Origin: Verticillium longisporum
Taxonomy: Eukaryota; Ascomycota; Sordariomycetes; Glomerellales; Plectosphaerellaceae
NCBI GenBank assembly: GCA_019188255.1
Contig: JAETXT010000001.1
Span: forward strand, 1,054,001-1,118,000
Length of the DNA stretch: 64,000 bases
Direction of reading: 5' to 3'
Positions 46,206 through 56,427 of the stretch are shown here, one piece after another (the first letter of the stretch is position 1; every line of letters begins with the position of its first letter). The position numbers and the translations under genes are program-made. A model generated the notes under the pieces. That model did not search any database. It was not told the DNA's origin and worked only from the letters and a program-made list of their open reading frames with translations.

Positions 46206-46279
46206 AATCCACGGATCACTGCCTCCTCGATCACGTGGCCGCGGGAATGCGTGATCACTGGAGCGGTGATCTGTGGATT
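46206..46279. repeat. 74-bp imperfect foldback hairpin
   Basis: The arms aatccacggatcactg (46206-46221) and cggtgatctgtggatt (46264-46279) pair over 16 bp with two mismatches. Inner arms cgatcacg (46228-46235) and cgtgatca (46250-46257) pair at 7 of 8 positions. The whole segment can fold into a long stem. Confidence 0.75.
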
Positions 46280-46305
46280 CATCACCAACACTGGCAACCC
46301 CTACA

Positions 46306-47708
46306 TCAATTTGTGTTTACCCAGTAGTCGCCGTCGTCATTCGGCCTGCCATAACCCGTAGAACCCGCCGAAAAGCGACCCGAGTTGTGTCCACGCGCGT
46401 GCATACACCCCACGTCCACCAAATGCGACGATACCGACTCCATGATTCTCAAATCAGTACGCGAGTCGTTTCTCTTGCCCTGTGGAAACTTCTGCTTGAA
46501 GATGCTCAGGGTGTCGTGCTGCATCTTCTCAATGATTTCGTCAAGCAACTCTTCCCGGAGCTTGACTGCATCGCTGACCTGGCCCTCATAGAGGTTGGCA
46601 GGCGCCACTTTGGGCAAGCATTCATATCGGACGGCTGCACTTGGAAATAGTTGTCGGTGTCGCTGAATTAGGAGTGACAGGGCCGTCAGGGTGGCTTGCT
46701 GGTCGCGATGAACATGGAGTTGTTCCCGTACTCATCAGCCAGACGGTACCAATTCCGGAAAGAAAGCTGTGCTGTAGGACCTCGCAGTGCATGAAAAGCT
46801 TCATTGACTTCTGAGGCAGTCGTTTCAGAACGTTGTCGTTCAGTTCAAACACCCGAAGTGTCTCAAGATGATCCGGGTACTCATCCATGTTCATGTCGGG
46901 GAACGCCGCCCGGATCGCCTGATGCAACTCGAGATGAGGTTTCGGCAGAGAGATTGAGCGGACGGTCTGAAGGGATAAATTTCACGGTCAAGCCGTTGAA
47001 CATCTCAGGCCAATCCTTCGTGCTTTGTAAATGTACTCGGCAGCCTGACAGTACAAAAGGAGGCGCCCAGAGTAGTGACGTAGCTCGCACCAAAGCACAC
47101 GATATCTCGGTGTTGCTGTCTTGCGTGCGCTCATCCATAGCCATCCTGAAGCTGCTCTCCCGCATGGCATGGATGGATTTGGTGAGAGTCTCCCAGTCTC
47201 GGAGGCCTGCATCATTTCGTCAGCTCGGCGGCCATCCCAGATGTGTGTTGTAGCCTAGATCGCCAACTCACATTTGTTCCTTGCGTTCTCTCCAGCCAAC
47301 ATGTCGTGGGAGAGCTTGGCCCGGTCATGAACTTGTTCCAGCTGCATGAGGAGGATGGGTTCTCCAAGGATCACTGGCGCGTCTTGCGCAAAATATGAAC
47401 AATAACTCACGGCTGTGCCCATTGTGCTGCTTAGACAACTCGATGCATGCTTCGGTGAGCGCTGCAACACGCTTGATGTAGTACTCCACTATTCCCTTAA
47501 GCTCAGATTCTTTTCGGTGGTCGAACGCGAAACGATACCCCGAGCCATTGGCTCTCTTGCGAGCAACACGGGCCGTGATTGTGTCACCGGCCTCTGTGGT
47601 ATGATAAACTTGGGCAAGTTTTGCTAGTGCTTGATTTGGAGTAAAGTGAAAAGGTCTTCTACACGTGATCCGCAGGGAATAGATGATAGGCAAATAGCCG
47701 GGATACAC
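46306..47708 (-). pseudogene. Decayed gene of unknown family
   Basis: Long protein-like stretches follow one another on the minus strand but in shifting frames. The upstream part has plausible introns (c|GTGAGTTATT to GCGCCAG near 47410-47353; t|GTGAGTTGG to ATGATGCAG near 47270-47208) joining HNGHS to LILGEPILLMQLEQVHDRAK and NARNK to CGLRDWETLTKSIHAM. Downstream the frame breaks at about 46930-47060, at about 46815-46825 (NDNVLKR to ASEVNEAFHALRGP) and at about 46690-46698 (MFIATSK to TLTALSLLIQRH), before a final frame ending VNTN. None of these breaks lies in a homopolymer. No domain is recognised, and no ATG start is seen at the 5' end (first codon GTG at 47708). A wrong set of introns is the main alternative. 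Confidence 0.55.
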
Positions 47709-48416
47709 CTGAGCTTTGGCCCTTCAGAGTCCTTATATACAGGTACGTTCTCGAAGTCCTGAACCCTGACTAGCCCCCTGTGCCGTGTCTCCGTAGCGTC
47801 TCCTGACCCACGGCCACCTGCTTAATAACGCCATCCTCCAAGACGCAGCTTCTCTAACAAGGCCCTCAGCAGTGACGGTCAATCTCACGCGTCATATCAC
47901 TGCCATGTCAGTCGGGCCTGGAGTAACACTGAGTGCTCGTCGTTCCTCGCAATTCAGCCGCAGGTCTAGCGATAGGCTACCCCGCAGTCGACGGACCTCG
48001 AAGACACTTGCCAACTACAGGCAGCATCATCTGAATCATGCAGTCATGTCATCCTCTCAGTGGAACACGAACGAGCACCACATCGAGATACCACGTGGTG
48101 GCTTCACACTCTGCGACCCTGCGGTCTCGGCCTCGGCACGGGTGCCGGCCTCGGAGAGGGGAACGGGCTCCACTCGGCTGCCAAGCTCCGTGTCTGATTG
48201 CTGGAATAACTCATCACGAAGCCCGGCTAAAAGGGAAGACCCGCTTCCTCCCACGGATTCGGGTCTGTGATCAACGCGGACGAAACGACCCTGAGGCTGA
48301 TATAAATCGCAACCGCCATCAATCTCTCCATCATCTTGGGAATGGAATTTCGGAGAAACTGCCTACACCCCGTCACCGACCACTTCGCGCCCCATCTCGT
48401 CGGACCATCCGAAACC
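47709..48416. other. Intergenic region upstream of GH43
   Basis: About 700 bp with no gene. It ends with the GH43 promoter (TATA box at 48301-48306). Confidence 0.5.
48301..48306 (+). promoter_or_regulatory. TATA box of the GH43 gene
   Basis: TATAAA lies 116 bp before the preferred ATG at 48417. An alternative in-frame ATG at 48342 would be only 41 bp away, which favours the downstream start. Confidence 0.5.
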
Positions 48417-50202
48417 ATGACGTCCTCAGAGGGCGCCGCCACGTTCACGAACCCGATCATCCCGGGCTTCAACCCGGACCCGACGGTCTGCGTCGTGCCC
48501 GCGACAGACACGGCGCCGGCGACGTACTTCCTCTCGACCTCGACGTTCGAGTGCTTCCCCGGCGCCGCCATCTACGCGTCGACAGACCTCATCAACTGGA
48601 CCCTCATCGGCCACGCCCTCAACCGCCGCAGCCAGATGGACATGCGCACCGTCGAGCCCGGCGCCGGTTCCTGGGCCAGCACGCTGCGGTACCGTCCGCG
48701 GGAGAGACGGTGGTACCTCGCCAACGGCGTCTTTCACCGCTATCGCCCGGCCGTGGACGAGCGCATCTTCCCCCGCGGCTTCTACGTGTGGACCGACAAC
48801 ATTTGGGACGACAGCGCGTGGTCTGACCCTGTCTATTTCGACAATCCTGGTTTCGACCAAGATGTGGGTGACTCTCATTGTTCCCAAAGATCGAGAGAAC
48901 CGTAGACTGACGCAACCCCCAGCTCTTCTGGGACGACGACGGCAAGGTCTACCTCTCGACCACGGTTCGCATGGCGCAGCGCACGCCGGGCTTGAAGCTC
49001 AAAGACTTTGCCATCCACGTCTCGGAGATTGATCTGCCGTCTGGCCGCACGCTCACTCCACCGCAGCTCATCCGCGCTTCGCAGTTTGGTGTGGCCGAAG
49101 GATCGCATATCATGAAAAAGGGCAAGTACTACTATCTCTTCGTAGCAGAGGGCGGCACGGAAGCAGGTCACCAGGAGTGGGTGCTGCGTAGCGAGGAGGG
49201 GCCTTATGGGCCCTGGGAGGGCCAGGGCAAGGCTCTGTGGTACAACGGCCCGGACAAGGAGGTGCAGAGGACGGGACACGCCGACATATTTGAGGACGAC
49301 AGGGGTAACTGGTGGGGTGTTTTGCTTGGTGTGCGACCTGTAAAGAACGGTGCGGAGTGGCTGGAACCGCAGCTTGGCAGGGAGACGTTCATGGTTCGGG
49401 TCGATTGGGAGGATGATTGGCCTGTCTTCAACCTCGGCCGCAACGTATCTCTACAGACTGTCGGCAGAGATTCCGTTGAGAAGAAGGCTGTGGCTGATGA
49501 GAGCGGGATCAAGTGGAAGGCTGATCTGTCGAGGCCTGATCTGGAACTGGGATGGTACCACAAGAGTAAGCGCCTCTCCAGAAAAAGGGGCCTTGGACCA
49601 ACTGACTCTGTACAGATACACCGATCAAGCAGTGTTACTCGTTGACGGAGCGTCCTGGATATCTTCGACTCCACGGAAACTGCTACGAGCTCACAAGTCC
49701 CGAATCGCCAGCGCTCTTGTTGAGAAAGCAGACATCCTTCAACGAGACGTTCCGCGTCAACATCTCCTTCCAGCCAAGCAGGCTGGGATATGAATCGGGC
49801 GTTACATTATGGTGGAATCAATACTCGCACGCATCTATCGGCATTGCGGCGGTTGCGAATCCTAATGGCGGTGGCCTGGTCCAAACAATCGTGGCTCGGG
49901 AGCCAACAGGCAAGAACGGTGATCTCAAAACAACATATCCCCTGCTGGACACTGGCAAGAGGCTCGACACCTCGAAGCCGATACATCTGTCGATCGAGGC
50001 AAGGCCCAAAGACTACACGTTATCGTTTTCGTCGGGAGACGATGGAACCAGTGTGTCATGCACGTCAGAGGCTCTGACGATTGCACCTCCCGTAGGATGT
50101 GCGTTCTCAGGAGTCATGTTTGGTATTTACGCGTTTGGGAAGAGCGAGCCAGCTCTGGACCCGGCCGACTTTACGGACATCGAGATAATTGAAACTGCGT
50201 AG
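48417..50202 (+). CDS. GH43-family beta-xylosidase/arabinofuranosidase (intracellular type)
   Basis: Three exons (48417-48863, 48923-49565, 49616-50202) with introns of 59 and 50 nt encode 558 residues. The five-bladed propeller starts with NPIIPGFNPDPTVC, where the Asp before Pro-Thr is the catalytic base. The acid Glu is in VAEGSHIMKKGKYYYLFVAE. The C-terminal beta-sandwich typical of beta-xylosidases begins WYHKNTPIKQCYSLTERPGY, which is restored exactly by intron 2. No signal peptide is seen, so action inside the cell on xylo-oligosaccharides is likely. The start at 48417 (MTSSEGAATF) is chosen by family comparison; the ATG at 48342 would add 25 residues without a signal sequence. Xylosidase versus arabinosidase cannot be decided from the sequence. 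Confidence 0.88.
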
Positions 50203-50352
50203 GGCCAGGTAGTATTTCGAAAGAAACGCTGAATAGGCTAACATGATCGCTCGTTCGGCAAATGGCTGAAACTGCCTCGTCATTCTCGGGCATGCCTTGA
50301 CGGCTGTTTGAACGCATCAAAGAACTGGTGGTAATGAATGAAACCTTGAAGT

Positions 50353-51582
50353 CTAGGCCGAGGCCGACTCGCCTTGTTCATGCTTCAGAACATCCTGTAG
50401 TTCGATTGTTGGATCCTCCAAGACTTGTCTCTCGACCAAGTCGTAGAATTGTAGGTATGTCTCTTCCCAAGACTTTGTGTAATCCGGCACAAAGCCCGCC
50501 ACTTGAGCCGGCGTGACCAGGCTCATAACACCATAAATGCGATCGCGATGGTCCGTCACCTGCCTGTTGCGGATCGAGTGCGCAACATCCAGCAGCGAAG
50601 GGAGCTCGACGTGGCCGTTGCGCCTCGACTCGGCCGCGAGACTCTGCTCCAGCAACTCGCGCAGCGGTCGGAAATCAACTTCCTTCAGATCCGACTTTTG
50701 CCAGGTGGGCGACAGCTCTGCCAGCTTGATGCGCGCCAGGAATCTGCGCGTAGCCAAACCGCCCGTCCACTCGAACATCAGGTGTCCGACGTTCAACGCG
50801 ACACGCTGAGCGAGAGCGGCCTCTTGCACGACCCAGAGACGCTGGAAGTAGTGCCGGTCAATGATATCCCTGATTGCGGCGATGACGTCTTGGATCTCCA
50901 TGCGGTTCCAGGGCGCATTGTCGTCGAACTTGTCGCTGCCGGCGAGAAACGCGAGAATATCCAAGCCGGTTTGCGAGTGCGCCGTCGGCTTGCCAAGCCA
51001 GACGACGACTGAGCTGGCCATGGCATAGATTTCAGCCATGAGGGGAATCTGGCTCGACTTCTCCTCTAGATTCTCTTGATCGATACACAATGCATCAATC
51101 CAGAGGACTCTGTCCTTCTTCTTGTGTCGCAGCGAGTACAGCGCATCGGCGAGGTTTCCGCCCAGGCTCAGAATTCGGTTATCCTGGAGGAAGATGATGT
51201 CGGCGTGTAGATTGGCGCCCCAGACGTAGGAGAGTGCTTCATATTCGGCGTCGTCTATTAGAGCCAAATTGGAGAGAGTGCCATACAGGGGCTCATTCCC
51301 GACCCCAGCATGGAGCTTGAGGACGCGGATGCAGCGTCCCTCCGGGATGGGCTGGTACTCGTATTTGCGTGCATCGCGGGCCTACGCAAGTCAGATGATC
51401 GGCTCGGATCAGAAGATGAAGACACTGGTACTGGCATCTAGAAGGGAAGACTGCGGCGGTACCACCTTGTCCTCTGTTCGTCGAACCCAAACCCCAGCCG
51501 AGAATCGCTTGCCAAATAGGTGAAACGGCAAGGAGACGGAGCGCGAGGTGAGCTTCCAGTCGTATGTCACTCTCTCAGCCAT
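50353..51582 (-). CDS. HET-domain (heterokaryon incompatibility) protein
   Basis: Two exons, 51582-51466 and 51381-50353, with an 84-nt intron encode 381 residues. The HET domain (PF06985 type) starts around residue 80: YEALSYVWGANLH, then LWIDALCIDQENLEEKSSQI, MAEIYAMASSVVVWLG, and QRLWVVQEAALA. The N-terminal exon (MAERVTYDWKLTSRS) and the linker EYQPIPEGRCIRVLKL are typical lead-ins. HET domains are TIR-like and trigger cell death when genetically different hyphae fuse. The protein ends soon after the HET domain (FVPDYTKSWEETYLQFYDLV...), so it is a short HET protein without a visible sensor domain. The start is tentative because the frame stays open upstream. Confidence 0.85.
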
Positions 51583-52224
51583 AGCGGGTTTTTCCTCTCG
51601 CTTTGGTGGACATGTCGACAGCAAAATCGGCAGTGGTCCTGCTTTATATCTGTCGGTTGGGGCTGAGACTGGGGCTGGCTCCTCCCCGACGGTCTGCATA
51701 CCAAATTGGCGCGACTGACGTGGCAGTGACACGATAAGCTGACGGAGAAAAAAAGCCACAACGAGACAATGGGTGCGGAGGCGGACGAGTAAAATTTCAA
51801 GAGACAGATGGTACCATTTCTGGCCGTTCTCGAGCCTTGTCACAACCGGTTCACTCTGCTATCACTGATGGTCCCGATGTTTGGAGGAGCTTGTTGGTCT
51901 GCTGGATTGGCTCCGAGCGGCCATAGCTTGTTGGGTGTGTCACGTGCTGGCTCAGTGGCCATAGCTTCTTGGGTGTGTCACGTGCTGGATCAGTGGGTCT
52001 CACGGCGGGTGACGTAAGAGTCTCCCCCTCTGAAACGATCCAGGGGGCTGTGCTGCGTGCTTGCTCTCGGTCAGTAATAAGCATGGCGGGCGTCAATATG
52101 TTGGCCTCAGCATCTCCATCGTACCTAAGCCACAAGCAGACCCTGTCTGGTATCTAGCTTCCTTATCTTCAAGACTTACTGGCAACCCCCTCTTTCACCT
52201 CTTCAGATCCATCACCCTCCCGCC
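51583..52224. other. Divergent promoter region with 38-bp tandem repeat
   Basis: These 642 bp lie between the HET gene start (minus) and the LysM gene start (plus). A 38-bp tandem duplication containing CACGTG lies at 51919-51994. Confidence 0.6.
51919..51994 (+). repeat. 38-bp tandem duplication, each unit with a CACGTG E-box
   Basis: Two adjacent 38-bp units beginning ggccatagctt (51919 and 51957) differ at two positions. Each contains TGTGTCACGTGCTGG, so the E-box-like palindrome CACGTG is present twice, 38 bp apart, in a bidirectional promoter. Confidence 0.85.
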
Positions 52225-52749
52225 ATGTCCCGCTTCTCCCAGTACGACACCGACGAAGAGCGCCTCCCCGAGGGCGTGACCCGCACAGGCTACGATGCCG
52301 ACACGCAGACCTACTCCTATCGCGACAGCGAAGGCAACCACTGGGAGGGCGCCCCGGGCAACAGATACGGCCGCCTGACGCAAGGGTCACACGGCGCCGA
52401 GAGCGAGCCCTTCGTGCCCGGGACGCCGCCACGGCGGTGGGAGCACGAGAAGGAGTCGTGGCGGCAGTCGTGGGCGCCGCTGCTCAACTTCTTCGTCCTC
52501 ATCGGGCTGTTCCTCTGCGGTGTCGTCTGGCTGCTGTATCGGCACAAGGCGCCCGTCGAGAAGCTCGACTGCGGCATCGGGCAGGCGGAATACCGGATTG
52601 CCAAGGGGGACACGTGCTGGGCGATTGCCGAGGACAAAGGCACGAGCGTCGAGGGGCTGCTGGGTATCAATGTCGGTTTGGACTGCGACAGGTTGCGTAT
52701 CGGCAGGACGATTTGCGTGCCGTTGAAGGGGCAGCAGCACGTGGGCTGA
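52225..52749 (+). CDS. Membrane-anchored LysM protein
   Basis: One exon, 174 residues, with a good ATG context. The N-terminal ~85 residues are hydrophilic (RLPEGVTRTGYDADTQTYSY, GNHWEG). A single membrane helix follows (LLNFFVLIGLFLCGVVWLLY). The C-terminus is one LysM domain: AEYRIAKGDTCWAIAEDKG, LLGINVGLDCDRLRIG, TICVP, with Cys residues likely to form disulfides. The topology would be type II, with LysM outside the plasma membrane or in the secretory lumen. LysM binds chitin or other GlcNAc polymers. Unlike secreted LysM effectors, this one has a cytoplasmic domain and an anchor. A cell-wall sensing or tethering role is inference. Confidence 0.83.
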   Translation: MSRFSQYDTDEERLPEGVTRTGYDADTQTYSYRDSEGNHWEGAPGNRYGRLTQGSHGAESEPFVPGTPPRRWEHEKESWRQSWAPLLNFFVLIGLFLCGVVWLLYRHKAPVEKLDCGIGQAEYRIAKGDTCWAIAEDKGTSVEGLLGINVGLDCDRLRIGRTICVPLKGQQHVG

Positions 52750-54450
52750 TTTGCCGCTCGTGGTTGACGGGGCGATTGTCAAGCTATCATCTTTGGCTCC
52801 ACTGTGCAGCATAGTCAGTACCCGGGTTGCAGAAGCGAGGCTCAAATGAAGGAGAGAATGTTGTCAACTGGCGAAGTCGAGAGCTCGACAGGCACAGAAA
52901 GTTGTGCCTTGTCGCCTTGGGCTGCGAGTCCCGGTGACACGGTCGAGGCCCATCGTGAGCGTGGCGGCGGTCCACTTCACATGCGATGCGTTTCCCGTCC
53001 TGGTTGCAGCACGGCGGGTTGTGGGCCACGATGGCTGGACATGGGCTGGGCATTGTGGGGGGCGCTGTATCTATTCGAGGTGTTTTGTCTGGGAGCCGGC
53101 GTTGCTGGTGCTTTGGTGCTAGCCTGATCCTGATTGACGTGATGCCCGCGGATGCTCCCCGTCCGAGAGGAGCAGGGGGATCGCCAGGCAGCTTTCAATC
53201 CAAGCAAAGGCAGCATCCACGAAGCAGAGGAACGACAAAATTGAATGTGCCTGCTGTCGATGGGCGACATGACTGCTTTTTTACAGCAACTCAGATGACT
53301 GGATCAATTGAAATCAATAGCTTGCAGACTGCTGTCGGTGTGCTAGGTAGGCACCCAGGCACCCAAGCAAGACCAAGGTAGGCTGTGGCCTGAGCCCTCA
53401 GGCTCTCGGATCAGCTGGAATGGGCCAAGCAGGCTTGGCAGGGAAGCGGGGCTGGAGCCGGCGGCGCCTGTATTAGCGCCTGTTTCCCCAGAGCCACCCT
53501 CGCCACACCTGTCTGGGGAAGTGGGTTCCAGTGGGTTCCGGGCGGGGCTCCCCACTGAAAGCAACGCCTGGGGAAGATCCCCGGCCAGTGAGCCCCTGGG
53601 CATTACTGTGCTACTGGACTTCATCGCCATCGACTGTGCTTTGGATAGAATAGGGGGTCATGACTCGGCTGTATGTCCCCAAAACAACGATCTAAATGGG
53701 CCATAATTGAGAGAATTGAAGCCATCATCCGGAGCATGTCCTCAGCATCGTCTGTCGCTCAGGAGACGATAGGGAAGCATCAGGCCACTGTAAAGACGGA
53801 AGTGGCGGCCAGAAGCTTCGCTGGAGGGGAGAATACGACACAGCTGCATAACATACCTCGACCAACAAACGCGCGGTCTCCATGCTACGCTCTCGACTGC
53901 GACGCAACGGGCCTGGTCGCGGAGTGATCACCCCCTCCTCGAGCGTTGCTTTCGAGCAGGGCCATTGGTGGCTTGCCCGCGTGACGACCTCTGGGATGAT
54001 GCGATGTTGATAGTACCTCGCTCACCGGTGCCTCGCCGTGGTGTTTCAAAGTCACTGTGCCTTCTACCCCGCACGCTTTGCCCTTCGGTCTGGACGAATG
54101 AGTCGAGACACAGACACACACACATCCCCCCCGCGCTGAAGCATTGCCCCTGATCGAAGGGCCTTTAAAGGTGTCCCCTCGACCTCTCGTTTCTTGCAAT
54201 AGAGGCTCTTCTCTTCTTCGTACCACCATCCATCATCAACCATCATCGCCTCTTTATCAAACAACACCAACATCAACCGGTTTCTCACAGCTGCCTTCTA
54301 CGACAGCTAACACTTACCGCAGTCGACTTACAATCTCGTAACGTCGCTTTCTAATCACCAAAACCCACAAACAACCGCCTCAAACCAGGTAAGGCCTCAT
54401 CGCCTCCCACGGCATCCAAATCCTACCCCTCTGACCACCACGCAGTCACC
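52750..54450. other. Intergenic region and 5' leader of the next gene
   Basis: About 1.6 kb with no supported gene. The last part (about 54200-54450) is a C/A-rich leader typical of strongly expressed genes, containing a 5'UTR intron at 54389-54445. Confidence 0.5.
54389..54445 (+). other. Predicted 5'UTR intron
   Basis: Donor GTAAGG follows CAAACCAG; branch-like CTGACCACC precedes acceptor CACGCAG, five bases before the ATG at 54451. Length 57 nt, within the intron range of this window. Confidence 0.65.
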
Positions 54451-54773
54451 ATGCCTCCCCGTATTCCCGTCACCAAGGGCTCTGAGACCCTCTGCTACGG
54501 CGCCGCCACCGTCGCCGCCCTGGCGCCCCTCTACTTCATGATCCCCGGCGCCGAGCAGCGTCTGGCCTCCCAGACCGCCAAGTGGGCGCCCCGCTGGGAG
54601 CGCAACATCAGCTACTTCACCCCCTCGGCCGAGCGCGGCATCAAGCGCGTCGAGCCCCCGTCGCCCGCACCGTCCAGGCCATGGAGAGGCGCCTGCCGCT
54701 CGAGAAGATGGCCAAGGGCATGGAGAGGCGGATCAACAACGGCATTGACCGCTTCAACAATGTCAGGAAGTAA
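54451..54773 (+). CDS. Small conserved protein, one apparent C-run frameshift
   Basis: The frame opens MPPRIPVTKGSETLCYGAAT and contains a hydrophobic helix (VAALAPLYFMIPG), then AKWAPRWERNISYFTPSAER. At a run of five C (54655-54659) the expected protein continues in another frame as ARTVQAMERRLPLEKMAKG and ends NGIDRFNNVRK at a TAA, giving about 107 residues. One missing C explains the shift. I have an unverified impression that such a short, helix-plus-basic-tail protein is conserved in related fungi; its function is unknown and a mitochondrial location would be a guess. The short length, strong leader and codon use support a real, well-expressed gene. Confidence 0.75.
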
Positions 54774-56427
54774 AGCTCTGTTCGGACGCAGCGAAGGATT
54801 CCGGCGTGGACATGATTATGTACGATGAAAGCGGCTTGGTGAGAGGAGGAAGGTTAGATACTAGAGCGTGCCCTAGATGGTGACTCGAACAATACCTTGG
54901 GGGATGGAATACAACTTTGTTAAATTCATGAGGCTTTTGTTGATCTATGTGATGGGTGGCACGCAAGTGGCCTGCGATGATCGTAGTCATTTCCGGCAGC
55001 ATTGCTGTTCTAGCTGATGCTCTTTATGCCATGTTTACCTGGATGTATGATGATGATTGTGATGATTTGTACAAAACAATATTAATGCATCAAATGGCAA
55101 AGCCAATCTGCTGGGGCCCCTTGGTTTTGAACAGTCGTCATACAATCATTTCTAGCCTTGATACTGGAAGTTGGCACTACGTATCTCTTCATCAATGTCG
55201 GAATGTCCTTGACGATCAAAGAAGGAGAATTCAGAGGAGACTACCGCTCGGTTGGTATGCACGTTGGACCCCAAAGTAGCAGGCTCCTCTGTTCTTCCCT
55301 CTGGCGCCTGAGACGTCGATGTGCGGATGAATGGCGAACTTGAGCGAAACAACGTCACTCCCGAGGATCCTTCAAAGTGGCAAGACGTCATTTGATCTGT
55401 AAACATTGATGAAAACGCTCAGCCGATGGATCAGGATCGAGCAGTGAGCAACCGCACGATCCCACCAGTGGAAATAGGCCCTGCTGCACAGTCTGTGTGA
55501 CGAGGCTGGCATCACCCTGTACTCCGATTCATGGGAAGGCATTATAAAGCGAAAACGATAGCATCTTGCGGCATGAAACTGCTTGTCATCGACCAGGTTC
55601 GGATTTGTATATATTTTGTCTTCACGTTCACCTCGCCGTTCGAGAGTGTCAATTGACCTTACAGCCCAACATGTGCGTCCACCTAAATGTAGTGCTCTGG
55701 CACCACTCACAGCACACCACACGACAGTTGACGTACGCCGCAACCGCTGCACAACAAACAAGGTGAGCAAAGGACAGAGGGGGAGGGAGAGGGGAAGAGA
55801 GCGCAGACCTGGGGTCGCCGTTCGCCACTCGGCAGCGGCGGCCACCGCAACGTGCAGCACACCTGAAAGATGCGAGCCAGTCATGTGCCATCGCCGCCCT
55901 CTAGGAAGACGCGCCAAGTTCATTCCTGAAATCTACTGATGGTTGGGGGTAGGTCGCTTCCGGGGACTACAGAGCTTCAGGGGCCGTCGCACAGGAAATG
56001 AGCTCCCACAGCTGAGCCGCCGATTTGGGTGTTCAACCACAACGACGAATACACCCATCGGACTATGTCGCCAGGAAGATGTTTTGCACGCGAGCAAGCC
56101 TACGCGTCCGAGCAAAAGCGATCATTCAGTGTCCAACTGAAGCAATGCTCTATTCAGGGGCAAGAGCGCGGTATCTCCCCGCTCACCGAGGCCTACCGAG
56201 CACTCACCGAAACACGCCTACCTCCAATGATGATGGCTTCGAACTCAAAGAGCACTGACATGGTCGTGTTCCAGAGCTGAGACAACGCTCTCCATCCCCG
56301 CGTCTGACTAGGCTGGCGACGACGCCCACTCAGGAAATGGCTTCGTGGGCGGTAGAATGAAGAAATCAATGGTACCGTCGCGTGCACCCGAGGTCCCTGC
56401 CTATCGTTGCTTCAGCCGTCATCTCCA
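54774..56427. other. Intergenic region
   Basis: About 1.65 kb without a supported gene. Open frames here, including one of 183 codons on the minus strand at 55372-55923, have no family features. The 3' end should hold the P450 promoter. Confidence 0.5.

Larger units (their letters stand above)
42948..46305. other. Gene-poor region with GATCAC hairpin clusters
   Basis: These 3.4 kb have no credible gene. The right part holds two clusters rich in GATCAC/GTGATC inverted motifs (45654-45757 and 46206-46279). The first bases next to 42947 are the transporter promoter. Confidence 0.55.

Noticed and set aside
55372..55923. 183-codon minus-strand frame
   Set aside because: Composition is Arg/Leu/Cys-rich without domain features or splice logic; intergenic.
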